Shown here: positions 15,739-23,382 of the stretch, in pieces | How positions within the stretch are numbered: the stretch's first letter is position 1 | Layout: each line of letters starts with the position of its first letter | Assembly: GCA_964542765.1 (NCBI GenBank) | Contig: CAZIVO010000035.1 | Coordinates: forward strand, 1 to 29,413 | Source: CAZIVO01 sp964542765 | GTDB lineage: Bacteria; Planctomycetota; UBA1135; UBA2386 | Reading direction: 5' to 3' | Length of the DNA stretch: 29,413 bases | Translations under genes and position numbers: made by a program | Notes under the pieces: generated by a model | Seen by the model: only the letters and a program-made list of their open reading frames with translations | What the model was told of the DNA's origin: nothing | Databases searched by the model: none

Positions 15739-16592
15739 GCGGTTGCCACCTCACGAATGCCCCGGGCGAATTCGACAGCGGCTTGCTCGATGCGGTCGAG
15801 CCACTGCGCATCATCCGGCGAGAAACACTGCATGATGCCTCTGCTCTGGGCCACCAGGCCACCGAGGCCACGGGAGTCAAAAGCCCCTTCGACATCCGAA
15901 AAACCAGCTCCCTGAGCCCCCACTCCTGGCAGGAGAAACCAGGCGCGTGGCATGAGGGCGCGCAACCGCACGACTTCATCGGGCCAGGTGGCTCCCACGA
16001 CTGCGCCGACCAAGGAGAAGCCCTTTGGGTCCCCGAGGTCGCTACCCCAGTCATCGACAGCCCGGGCGATGGCGTCGCAGAGCTTGCCCTGCGGAGTCTC
16101 GAGATCCTGAAACTCACAGGCCGATGGATTGCTCGTCCGGACCAGCACGAAGACGGCTTTTCCGGAGGCGCTGCAGTGGGACAGGAAAGGCGCCAAGGAG
16201 TCTCGGCCGAGGTAGGGATGCAGTGTCAGGGCATCCGCCATGGCGAAATGGCCCTCGGCATAAGCCTCGGCAGTGCTGCCGATATCGCCCCGCTTGATAT
16301 CGCCGATGACCAGCATCCCGAGCTCTTTCGCAAGCTGGCAGGTGGCCTCGTAGCACCCGAACCCCGCAGCCCCAAAACGCTCGAAGAAGGCGATGTTGGG
16401 CTTTACAGCCGGAATAAGGGGTGCCAAGCGAGGCAGAACCTCACGATAAAAGGCCAGGATCCGGTCCGGTTCGGTTGCCCCCGGAGCGATTTTCGTCGGC
16501 AGGGACTGGACCCGGGGGTCCAGTCCGACGACCACGGGAGCGGCGCCCGCCAAGATGCGAGCGCTCAACTGGCTGGAAAAGTCATCCTTCAT
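15735..16592 (-). CDS. pyrF: Orotidine 5'-phosphate decarboxylase (type 2)
   Basis: The 285-residue TIM-barrel enzyme has VVGLDPRV near residue 21, the catalytic DIKRGDIGSTAEAYA with K100, LVRTSNPSA, GAVVGATWP and the phosphate-binding LLPGVGAQG. It makes UMP from OMP, the last step of de novo pyrimidine synthesis. The DIKRGDIGS motif and the length of nearly 300 residues mark the type 2 subfamily common outside enterobacteria. The open frame runs on upstream but is antisense to pntA; homology starts at ATG 16592, which I chose. It opens the minus-strand run into the bacillithiol genes and is divergent from pntAA across about 110 bp. Confidence 0.94.
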   Translation of the reverse strand: MKDDFSSQLSARILAGAAPVVVGLDPRVQSLPTKIAPGATEPDRILAFYREVLPRLAPLIPAVKPNIAFFERFGAAGFGCYEATCQLAKELGMLVIGDIKRGDIGSTAEAYAEGHFAMADALTLHPYLGRDSLAPFLSHCSASGKAVFVLVRTSNPSACEFQDLETPQGKLCDAIARAVDDWGSDLGDPKGFSLVGAVVGATWPDEVVRLRALMPRAWFLLPGVGAQGAGFSDVEGAFDSRGLGGLVAQSRGIMQCFSPDDAQWLDRIEQAAVEFARGIREVATA

Positions 16593-16690
16593 CGATGAAG
16601 CAAGACTAACCGAAGTTGTTAATCGAACCAGAGAAGTGGGTGGCGCTGGCCGTGCGAATCTGCTTGTTTTTCCGCCCCGGTAACGATGGA

Positions 16691-16696
16691 AGAGGA
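16691..16696 (+). promoter_or_regulatory. Shine-Dalgarno that fixes the pntAA start
   Basis: AGAGGA lies 7 nt before ATG 16704, an ideal spacing, whereas the upstream in-frame ATG at 16686 lacks such a site. Homology to PntA also begins right after 16704. Confidence 0.6.
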
Positions 16697-16703
16697 TGAT
16701 CAG

Positions 16704-17855
16704 ATGCCTGTGGCGTTCGTGGCGCGAGAAACCGAAGCTGATGAGACAAGGGTCGCGATGACTCCTTCGGCGGTGAAGCAGTTCTTGAAGTTCGGTTTTG
16801 TGGTGAAGTTCGAAGAGGGAGCTGGCCGAGCAGCCGGCTTCCCGGACCAAGAATATCAGGACGCCGGCGCGGAAAAAATTACCTCTGCGGCCGAGGGTTT
16901 TGCCGAGGCTGATCTGGTGGCGAAGATTCGCCCGCCACGCGATGGTGGCACGGCTGTCGCCAGCATGAAGGCGGGAGCGATCCTGGTCTGTGGAATGCAA
17001 CCGCTCTTGCGGTTGCCACTGGTTCAATCCCTGGCGCAGGCCGGAGTGACAACCTTCGCCATGGATCTGGTGCCTCGCATCACGCGGGCACAGAAGATGG
17101 ATATCCTGAGCAGCCAGGCCACCACCGCGGGTTACATGGCGGTGCTGCTGGCAGCGACGCATCTCCCGAAGATGTTTCCAATGATGATGACCGCGGCCGG
17201 CACCATTCGCCCCGCGAAGGTTCTCATCCTCGGAGCCGGCGTTGCCGGTCTGCAAGCGATCGCGACCGCCCGAAGATTGGGCGCGGTCGTGGAGGCGAAC
17301 GACATCCGCCCGGCCGTCAAGGAACAGGTCGAGAGTCTCGGCGCCAAGTTCGTCGATACCGGTACGCCGCCGCAAGCCGAGACCTCGGGCGGCTATGCCA
17401 AGGAAACTTCCGAAGAATACGCGCGCAAGCAGCGCGAGATCCTGACCGAGCATCTCGCCGCCGCAGATGCCGTCATCACGACGGCCCTGATCCCCGGCCG
17501 CAAAGCTCCCGTCTTGATCAGCAGTGAAATGCTTGCGGCGATGCCTGCGGGTTCGGTAGCCGTCGATCTGGCCGTCGAGATGGGCGGCAACATCGAAGGC
17601 AGCGTCGCCGGCGAGACCGTCACCAAGCATGGTGTGACCATCATCGGCGAACCGAATCTCCCAGCCCTCGTCGCCAAGGATGCGAGCCAGATGTTCGCAC
17701 GCAACATCGCAGATTTTGTCGAACCCCTCGTGAAGGAGGGCAAGATCGAGCCGGACTGGGAAGACGAAATTGTTTCAGCAACGGTCGTCACGCACGGTGG
17801 CGAGGTTCGCCATGCCGCCTCGGCAGAGGCTCTTTCCGGAAAGGGAGCATCCTGA
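16704..17855 (+). CDS. pntAA: NAD(P) transhydrogenase subunit alpha part 1 (domain I, NAD-binding)
   Basis: The 383-residue soluble subunit starts PVAFVARETEADETRVAMTPSAV, like alanine dehydrogenase/PntA N-terminal domains. It contains the Rossmann motif LILGAGVAGLQAIATARRLGA, followed by the mobile-loop region and the VAVDLAVEMGGNIEGS segment. It binds NAD(H) and passes hydride to NADP on PntB as protons cross the membrane. The three-subunit form (separate alpha-1, alpha-2, beta) is found in Rhodospirillum and many other bacteria. It overlaps pntAB by 1 nt. Confidence 0.95.
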   Translation: MPVAFVARETEADETRVAMTPSAVKQFLKFGFVVKFEEGAGRAAGFPDQEYQDAGAEKITSAAEGFAEADLVAKIRPPRDGGTAVASMKAGAILVCGMQPLLRLPLVQSLAQAGVTTFAMDLVPRITRAQKMDILSSQATTAGYMAVLLAATHLPKMFPMMMTAAGTIRPAKVLILGAGVAGLQAIATARRLGAVVEANDIRPAVKEQVESLGAKFVDTGTPPQAETSGGYAKETSEEYARKQREILTEHLAAADAVITTALIPGRKAPVLISSEMLAAMPAGSVAVDLAVEMGGNIEGSVAGETVTKHGVTIIGEPNLPALVAKDASQMFARNIADFVEPLVKEGKIEPDWEDEIVSATVVTHGGEVRHAASAEALSGKGAS

Positions 17856-18130
17856 TGTTCTTGATCGTTTTTGTCCTCGTGCTGGCCGCCATCGTCGGCT
17901 TCGAGATCATCACCAAGGTTCCCCCTCAGTTGCACACGCCACTGATGTCGGGCAGCAACGCGATTTCCGGCGTGACCATTGTTGGTGCGCTGGCGCTCAT
18001 GGAGGAGGGTCTTTCTACCGCGGCGATGATCCTGGGCATCCTTGCCATTGTTTGTGCGACCATCAATGTTGTCGGCGGCTTTGTCGTGACCGACAGGATG
18101 CTGTCAATGTTCGGGTCCAAGAGGAGTTGA
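17855..18130 (+). CDS. pntAB: NAD(P) transhydrogenase subunit alpha part 2 (membrane domain)
   Basis: The 91-residue membrane protein has three hydrophobic helices: residues 1-18, around 38-50 (SGVTIVGALALME) and 56-76. PPQLHTPLMSGSNAISGVTIVGA is the conserved signature of the PntA C-terminal membrane part. It forms part of the proton channel with PntB. The ATG shares its A with the pntAA stop codon and has AAGGGAG about 7 nt upstream. Confidence 0.95.
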   Translation: MFLIVFVLVLAAIVGFEIITKVPPQLHTPLMSGSNAISGVTIVGALALMEEGLSTAAMILGILAIVCATINVVGGFVVTDRMLSMFGSKRS

Positions 18131-18134
18131 GACT

Positions 18135-19523
18135 GTGGAACATCTCAAATACCTCTATCTGGCCGCGACGATCCTGTTCATCTTTGGCATCAAGGGCCTG
18201 ACGAATTTCCGCACGGCCCGTCGTGGCAATTCCATGGCGGCGATCGGCATGCTGCTCGCCATTGTCACGGTGCTGGTCGAGACCGGGACGGTCCACTGGT
18301 ATGCCGCGCTCGGCGGCATGGCTGCCGGAGCGACGATCGGCTACCTGCTCGCCGTGCGGGTACAGTTGACGCAGATGCCTGAGTTGGTGGCGGCCTTCAA
18401 CGGGTTGGGCGGTGCCGCATCGATGTTCGTGGCGATGGCGTATCTGGTGCCGAAGGCCGGAGACTTGTCAAAACTCGAGGCTGCTGCTGCTGTCAACTTG
18501 CCGCTGACGATCCTGATCGGAACGGCGACCCTGAGCGGCAGTCTGGCGGCTTACCTGAAGCTGTCCGGCAAGAAGTTGGTTCACCCGATTCCTGGGGCGG
18601 CACGCCACCTCGTCAATGCCATCCTGCTGCTCGCCGTCGCTGCGCTCAGCTTCTGGCTTTTCTTGTGGGCACCTGATGCAGACAGTCGGATCTTGGCCAT
18701 GGTGCTGATCGCGGCAGCAGCGGCGATCCTGGGAGTGTCTTTGGTGCTGCCCATCGGCGGCGCTGATATGCCGGTTGTGGTCGCCTTGCTGAACTCCTAT
18801 TCCGGCATCGCGGCAGCCGCCAGTGGTTTCATCATCAACAATCAACTGTTGATCGTGGCGGGAGCCTTGGTCGGTGCTTCGGGACTCATCCTCACGCGGA
18901 TCATGTGCAAGGCGATGAATCGATCGCTGGGCAATGTTTTGCTGGGCGGCATCGGCGATGACGCGATGGCCGAAGACGCTCGTGATTACGAGAACATCAC
19001 CCAGACCAGCGCCGAAGAGGTGGCGATGCTTTGCGATGGCGCCAGCTCTGTCATCATGGTGCCTGGCTATGGTCTCGCCGTCGCCCAGGCGCAACACACG
19101 ATGCGATCGTTCGGCAATGAACTCGAGCAGCGCGGAGTCAATGTCCGCTATGCGATCCATCCGGTGGCGGGGCGAATGCCCGGCCACATGAATGTGCTGC
19201 TGGCTGAAGCGGATGTTCCCTACGACAGATTGTGGGAGATGGAGAAGATCAACGGCGATTTCCAGAGCTGTGATGTTGCGATCGTCGTCGGCGCCAATGA
19301 TGTGGTGAACCCTGCGGCTCGCGAAGATCCCACGAGCCCGATCGCCGGGATGCCGATCCTCGATGTCGATTTCGCACGCACCGTGGTGGTGGTCAAGCGA
19401 AGCCTCAGCCCTGGCTATGCGGGCATCAAGAATCCTTTGTTCGAATGCGACAACTGCTTGATGTTCTTCGCCGATGCCAAGGAGGCGTTGCAGGACATGG
19501 TCACCGAGGTGAAGGAGCTCTAG
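18135..19523 (+). CDS. pntB: NAD(P) transhydrogenase subunit beta
   Basis: The 462-residue protein has about nine membrane helices, then the NADP-binding domain III. Conserved stretches include GGADMPVVVALLNSYSGIAA (with GFIINN after it), VPGYGLAVAQAQH, YAIHPVAGRMPGHMNVLLAE, VVGANDVVNPAA and the KRSLSPGYAGIKNPLF ending. It completes the proton-driven enzyme that reduces NADP+ with NADH. The start is GTG at 18135 with a strong GAGGAG (18121-18126) 8 nt before it, 4 nt after the pntAB stop. It converges with the lipoprotein pair; a small GC-rich inverted repeat in the 31-bp gap may end the transcript. Confidence 0.96.
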   Translation: MEHLKYLYLAATILFIFGIKGLTNFRTARRGNSMAAIGMLLAIVTVLVETGTVHWYAALGGMAAGATIGYLLAVRVQLTQMPELVAAFNGLGGAASMFVAMAYLVPKAGDLSKLEAAAAVNLPLTILIGTATLSGSLAAYLKLSGKKLVHPIPGAARHLVNAILLLAVAALSFWLFLWAPDADSRILAMVLIAAAAAILGVSLVLPIGGADMPVVVALLNSYSGIAAAASGFIINNQLLIVAGALVGASGLILTRIMCKAMNRSLGNVLLGGIGDDAMAEDARDYENITQTSAEEVAMLCDGASSVIMVPGYGLAVAQAQHTMRSFGNELEQRGVNVRYAIHPVAGRMPGHMNVLLAEADVPYDRLWEMEKINGDFQSCDVAIVVGANDVVNPAAREDPTSPIAGMPILDVDFARTVVVVKRSLSPGYAGIKNPLFECDNCLMFFADAKEALQDMVTEVKEL

Positions 19524-19554
19524 CAACCTGACCGCTGCAGCCGGTTCTGCGGGA

Positions 19555-19977
19555 TCAGTTGTCGGTTTCTAGCGAGGCGGGCCGCCGAGAATTCGGAGCC
19601 ACATCCGCCAGGAATCCTCGCCTCACGACTTCGAGCATCAGGTCTTCGTCGAACAAGAGGACAACGGCCTCGATATTGATGTCGTGGTCGTCGTAGTTCA
19701 TCGACAACTCGGACATCTGCCCGAGTGAATAGCTGATGGAGAAACCGAGCTGGCGCTGGTTCAGCCAGCTGTAGGTGAGGGCTGCGCCGCTGCCCCGGTA
19801 TTCGGCGATCTCGTTCGGCGCGCCCAGGGTAGACAAGCAGTCACCGAGGGTCGATTGGCCCGCTTCGAGGTGAGTTAGCTGAGCATCCGTGACGGGCTCG
19901 TGCCAGTTCCAGCGCTTCCAGTTGACGCTGATACAACTGCTCAAGAAGAGCAGGCAAACCAACAGGCCGATCCTCAC
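19555..19977 (-). CDS. BamE/SmpA-like lipoprotein, second of a tandem pair
   Basis: The 140-residue protein has an N-terminal signal peptide with lipobox LSSC, so the mature protein would start at C15 and carry a lipid anchor. The domain LEAGQSTLGDCLSTLGAPNE resembles the BamE/SmpA-OmlA fold, in which a small alpha-beta lipoprotein recognises beta-barrel assembly or envelope components. It aligns with its upstream neighbour around EP(L/V)x-LxxG-LGAPxE, so the two are paralogues. Its ATG overlaps the neighbour's stop by 4 nt. The specific function is unknown. Confidence 0.7.
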   Translation of the reverse strand: MRIGLLVCLLFLSSCISVNWKRWNWHEPVTDAQLTHLEAGQSTLGDCLSTLGAPNEIAEYRGSGAALTYSWLNQRQLGFSISYSLGQMSELSMNYDDHDINIEAVVLLFDEDLMLEVVRRGFLADVAPNSRRPASLETDN

Positions 19978-20387
19978 GGCCGCTCGTTGTCTCCGCGGAC
20001 GCTGCTCCAGGGCAGGGAATAGGAGACATTGCCACTCGCGAAGGTTGCGCCGTGGTGCGTGAGCTTTTGATGCTCATCGAAGAATAGCCACAGCCGGTCG
20101 GACCTCACGTCTTCGTTGAAGAGGCCGAAGATGGTCACGAGGAGTCCGGTATTCTTGGCCAGGGTGTAGTGGTAGCGATAGGCCGTTCGCCGACCGAGCT
20201 GGACGACCTCCGTGGGAGCGCCCAGCAGTTCGACGGCTTGCTTGGCCGTGGTGGTGCCGGGCTGAAGCTTGGCGATATCCGGCCTGGAGAGGGGTTCGTT
20301 GGTGTTGAATCGCGCGAAAAAACACGACGACAGCAGTGGCAGCAAGACGAGAACCAAGAGGGTCGAGCGATGGATGGGTGTTTGCAT
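19974..20387 (-). CDS. BamE/SmpA-like lipoprotein, first of a tandem pair
   Basis: This is a 137-residue lipoprotein. The signal helix LLVLVLLPLL leads to lipobox LSSC with C22, and the mature part contains LQPGTTTAKQAVELLGAPTE followed by an aromatic RTAYRYHYTLAKN strand. BamE-like small lipoproteins share this fold. I chose ATG 20387, which gives a perfect lipobox signal; the open frame upstream overlaps hemW and has no homology. It lies 56 bp after hemW and overlaps the next lipoprotein by 4 nt. The actual partner is unknown. Confidence 0.7.
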   Translation of the reverse strand: MQTPIHRSTLLVLVLLPLLSSCFFARFNTNEPLSRPDIAKLQPGTTTAKQAVELLGAPTEVVQLGRRTAYRYHYTLAKNTGLLVTIFGLFNEDVRSDRLWLFFDEHQKLTHHGATFASGNVSYSLPWSSVRGDNERP

Positions 20388-20443
20388 GTTCAAAGCCTTC
20401 TGCAGCCAGTGTAATCGAAATCGCGAACTCGCGGGTCGTGCCG

Positions 20444-21583
20444 TTACCCAAGAGCGGCGCCGAGAATTCGTTCCCCGACAAGATCGGCGAAGAGCAGGCC
20501 CCGCTCGGTCAGGGTGAGCGAGGGTCCGGCGAATCCGATGAGCTCGTCTGCGGCAAGCTGATCTAATTCTGCGGCGAACCAATTTCGCACGGGTCCGCCC
20601 AGGAATTGGTCGAGCCGGTCCATGTCGACTCCGTCGCGCCGCCTCAGGCCGAGCCAGATGGCTTCGGCGGCGCGTTGGCGAGGATCAAGAGTTTCGGTCT
20701 CGGCGGTGGCCGGCTGACCTTGGCCGAGTGCGTCCATCCAGGGCTCGAGAAGCTTGAGGTTCGTTGTCCTCACGCCTTGATGATGGCTGGCCGCTCCGGG
20801 TCCGACTCCGACGTAGTCACCTTGCTGCCAGTAATGATCGTTGTGGCGGCAAGGGCCGCCACGGCCGGCAAAATTGCTGACCTCGTAAGCCTCGAAGCCG
20901 GCTTCGGAAGTTCGTTTTCGCGTATGGAGAAACATTGCCCGATCAACATCTTCGCTGTTAGGGACGACCCTTCCCTTGTTGAGATCCCGGGTGAGCCGGG
21001 TGCCGGGCTCATAGGTCAGGCTGTAGCAGGACAGATGATCCGGGCGGAGCGAGAGGGCCTGCTCCAACTCTTTCTCCCAGTCGCCGGTGGTTTGGTCAGG
21101 GATGCCGAAGATCATGTCCAGGTTGAGGTTGTCGAAGCCCCCCTCACGCATCTCCGCGAAGGCCTCGGCAATCCGCTCGACACTGTGAGCCCGATCGAGG
21201 AAGGCGAGCCGCTGCTTGGAAAAACTCTGTGCGCCGATGCTCGCTCTGTTGGCTCCGCCGGCCCTCGCTATCTGAGCCTTCGCCAGGGTGACGCTTTCCG
21301 GGTTGGCCTCGATGGTGATTTCTTCACAAGCCGGCAGATCGGCGTGATCGGCCAGGATGGCGAAGAGGCGCTCGAGCTGCTTCTCGCCGAGGAAGGTTGG
21401 AGTGCCACCACCGATGAAGATGGAAGGTGGATGTTCCGGCACGGCAGCCATGTCGAGTTCAAGGCTGAGAGCATCGAGATACGTATCGAGCACACTCCGG
21501 TCGGGAGTCTCGTACGAGTTGAAGTCACAGTATCCGCACTTGACGACGCAGAACGGGACGTGAACGTAGAGAGAGACGCCCAT
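20444..21583 (-). CDS. hemW: Heme chaperone / radical SAM protein HemW
   Basis: The 379-residue radical SAM enzyme has the cluster motif C12-x3-C16-x2-C19 (FCVVKCGYCDF), FIGGGTPTFL, a SIGAQSF block, NLDMIFGIPDQT, CRHNDHYW and a C-terminal winged-helix-like domain with LTERGLLFADLVGERIL. This matches HemW, formerly called oxygen-independent coproporphyrinogen oxidase-like, which binds heme and delivers it to membrane proteins. True HemN has an extra cysteine and a longer N-terminus. It lies 41 bp after the sigma factor gene on the same strand. Cytochrome ActA is a possible beneficiary of heme delivery, but that link is inference. Confidence 0.93.
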   Translation of the reverse strand: MGVSLYVHVPFCVVKCGYCDFNSYETPDRSVLDTYLDALSLELDMAAVPEHPPSIFIGGGTPTFLGEKQLERLFAILADHADLPACEEITIEANPESVTLAKAQIARAGGANRASIGAQSFSKQRLAFLDRAHSVERIAEAFAEMREGGFDNLNLDMIFGIPDQTTGDWEKELEQALSLRPDHLSCYSLTYEPGTRLTRDLNKGRVVPNSEDVDRAMFLHTRKRTSEAGFEAYEVSNFAGRGGPCRHNDHYWQQGDYVGVGPGAASHHQGVRTTNLKLLEPWMDALGQGQPATAETETLDPRQRAAEAIWLGLRRRDGVDMDRLDQFLGGPVRNWFAAELDQLAADELIGFAGPSLTLTERGLLFADLVGERILGAALG

Positions 21584-21624
21584 TGGCCGGGATGGTAATG
21601 GCTATTGCCGGCCAGCGTTGAAAT

Positions 21625-22455
21625 TTACCGCGGGATCATCTCTTCGCCGAACTCGCGCGACATGGTCACGTGGAGTTTCCGGATCGCTTCCTTCTCCATC
21701 TGACGGACTCTTTCTCTGGTCACACCGATTTTTTCGCCGATGGCCTTGAGCGTCATGGGTGGGTGTTTGCCGAGGCCGTACCGCATCCTCAAAACCTCGG
21801 CCTGGCGAGAGTCCATGATGTCGAGAAGTTCTTGGAGTCGTTCGATCTCGAGCTTGGTGAAGATTTCTTCCTCGGGCGTCAAGGATCGTTCGTCCTCGAG
21901 GGTTTCCTTGGCAACGGACGAGGCATCCTCGTTCATGGAGTGCGTTGGTTGTGAGTTGGACAGGACGGTGTCCCGAACGACATTCCAGTTGGCGGCCGGC
22001 AACTCCATCTCTTCGGCAATTTCTGCCGTGGTTGGAGATCGCCCCAGGCGATACGTCAATTCCAGGGCAACGGTCTTCCAGCGCGAAACGATTTCGGACA
22101 TGTAGGAAGGAACGCGCACGGTCTTGACCGTATTCACCAGAGCGCGGCGGATGCCCTGCTTGATCCACCAGGTGGCGTAGGTCGAGAAGCGAGTGCCGGC
22201 ATTCGGGTCGAATTTTTCGACGGCTCGCATCAGGCCGACATTGCCCTCTTCGATCAGGTCCATGAAGGTCAGCCCCCGCCTCACGTATTTCTTTGCGATC
22301 GAGACGACGAGACGAAGGTTCGCGCGGATCATGTGTTCGCGCGCCGCCATGTCTCCCGTCTGGACCTTCCGCGCCAAGGCCTTTTCTTCGTCGGCCGTCA
22401 GGAGCGAAACTTCATTGATGTCGGTCAGATAAGTGTCGAGTCCGTGATCTGTCAT
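21625..22455 (-). CDS. RpoD/RpoS-type sigma-70 factor without region 1.1
   Basis: The 276-residue sigma factor has region 1.2 (DTYLTDINEVSLLTADEEKAL), region 2 (IRANLRLVVSIAKKYV, GLTFMDLIEEGNVGLMRAVEKF, RFSTYATWWIKQGIRRAL), region 3 and region 4.2 (MTLKAIGEKIGVTRERVRQM). It lacks the region 1.1 and long insert of housekeeping RpoD, so it is a group 2 factor, like RpoS or a minor RpoD paralogue, recognising -10/-35 boxes similar to the primary factor. A GATAAT on the coding strand (22486-22491) 30 nt before ATG 22455 could be its -10. It heads the sigma-hemW-lipoprotein run. The gene name cannot be assigned by sequence alone. Confidence 0.88.
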   Translation of the reverse strand: MTDHGLDTYLTDINEVSLLTADEEKALARKVQTGDMAAREHMIRANLRLVVSIAKKYVRRGLTFMDLIEEGNVGLMRAVEKFDPNAGTRFSTYATWWIKQGIRRALVNTVKTVRVPSYMSEIVSRWKTVALELTYRLGRSPTTAEIAEEMELPAANWNVVRDTVLSNSQPTHSMNEDASSVAKETLEDERSLTPEEEIFTKLEIERLQELLDIMDSRQAEVLRMRYGLGKHPPMTLKAIGEKIGVTRERVRQMEKEAIRKLHVTMSREFGEEMIPR

Positions 22456-22600
22456 CGCGTTGGATCTCCCTGGAGTGTGTGATCAATTATCGGGAGGGGA
22501 GCCCGTCAGACTTGATGCCCGTGAGCGCTTCTCGCCGGTCATGTCGGGGCGGTGACAGCAACCGGCCTTGGCATGGGGTCTGATGGCCATGCGGACATGT

Positions 22601-22637
22601 CAAAAGAGGCGCGTGACGAGGCCTCTCCGGGGGAGAG
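22601..22637 (-). terminator. Terminator with an overlapping alternative hairpin after the carbamoyltransferase operon
   Basis: On the minus strand AGAGGC and GCCTCT (22605-22610 with 22621-22626) form a 6-bp stem with a 10-nt loop, followed directly by TTTTG, which fits an intrinsic terminator 35 nt after the DUF5989 stop. A second perfect stem, CTCTCC-GGG-GGAGAG (22623-22637), shares four bases with the first. The two cannot form together, as in an attenuator. Confidence 0.5.
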
Positions 22638-22661
22638 ATCAACCGGCGTGTCTACCCGGGA

Positions 22662-22889
22662 TCAGAACAGCGTGTAGATGAAAGGCGCTGCGGCTCCCGA
22701 TCCGAAGATGAGCAGGATGCCGAGCAGGCCGAAAACGATCAGGAATGGCAACAACCACCACTTGGCATTCTCACGCATGAAGCCCCAAGCATCCGAAAAC
22801 AGCCCGCCCTTGGATTGCTTGGATGCTTCGAGGAAGGACGAGGAGCCCGATTCCTTTTGGATCTGAGTCTTGTCGGGCGAGTCTTCCAT
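22662..22889 (-). CDS. DUF5989-family small membrane protein (SxtK-like)
   Basis: The 75-residue protein has a polar N-terminus, then FMRENAKWWLLPFLIVFGLLGILLIF, one membrane helix, and the ending SGAAAPFIYTLF. The motif pair KWWLLP with a C-terminal APFIYTLF is the mark of DUF5989, a family of very short proteins found beside carbamoyltransferases and SxtJ-like proteins. The topology is one helix with the N-terminus probably cytoplasmic. It lies 45 bp after the SxtJ-like gene and is the last gene before the terminator. The function is unknown. Confidence 0.78.
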   Translation of the reverse strand: MEDSPDKTQIQKESGSSSFLEASKQSKGGLFSDAWGFMRENAKWWLLPFLIVFGLLGILLIFGSGAAAPFIYTLF

Positions 22890-22934
22890 GTTGCTGTGAG
22901 CTGGGCACGTAACGGGAAAGCCGCAGGCTCCCCC

Positions 22935-23354
22935 CTAGTATAGCCTCAAGTAACTGCTGGGAGCGCGCTGAGCGCCGCGGGTACGCCAGTAAGTGGGTGC
23001 CGATGGGTCGATTCGCCGTTCCAAAGGGTCTTTGCCGGTCAGGCGGAAAAAGAGACCGACAGGGGTGAACAGCAAAAAATAGATCGTCGACAGCAGGACG
23101 GTCGAAATCATCAGCCCGATCGGAAAGGCGAGCAAGGTCATGGCGAGGTAGATCGGCCGCAAGATGACGGGCACATTCGCCACCGCCGCGAGACCACAGG
23201 CCACGCCGAGTCCGACCAGAACCCACAGCGTGTTGATCGGCAGGCTGCCGGGCCATTGCGTCAAGGCGAGCCCTGCCAGCGGGAAACCGAAGAGGGCAAT
23301 CCAGCCGAATTGCCGGACAGTTTCGTTTTTCGGTTTGAGGTCGAGTTTGATCAT
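22935..23354 (-). CDS. SxtJ-like membrane protein
   Basis: The 139-residue protein has an N-terminal cytoplasmic stretch (IKLDLKPKNETVRQFGW), three to four hydrophobic segments between about residues 15 and 95, then a conserved-looking amphipathic FLLFTPVGLFFRLTGKDPLERRIDP and a Trp/Arg-rich tail. SxtJ-family proteins share this layout, in particular the PVGLxxRLxGKDPLxRxxD stretch. The open frame extends upstream into the carbamoyltransferase gene; ATG 23354 is the start that fits the family. It lies 28 bp after the carbamoyltransferase. The function is unknown; a membrane partner of the carbamoyltransferase is likely. Confidence 0.78.
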   Translation of the reverse strand: MIKLDLKPKNETVRQFGWIALFGFPLAGLALTQWPGSLPINTLWVLVGLGVACGLAAVANVPVILRPIYLAMTLLAFPIGLMISTVLLSTIYFLLFTPVGLFFRLTGKDPLERRIDPSAPTYWRTRGAQRAPSSYLRLY

Positions 23355-23382
23355 GGCTTCAAGGAAGAGGTGTTCACAGGTA

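Noticed and set aside
16593..17630. N-terminal extension of the pyrF frame
   Set aside because: The extra 346 codons are antisense to pntAA and show no similarity; PyrF homology starts at the ATG at 16592.
18468..19526. 352-codon minus-strand frame opposite pntB
   Set aside because: Composition-driven antisense frame, His/Gln/Arg-rich with no domain, fully covered by the well-supported pntB.
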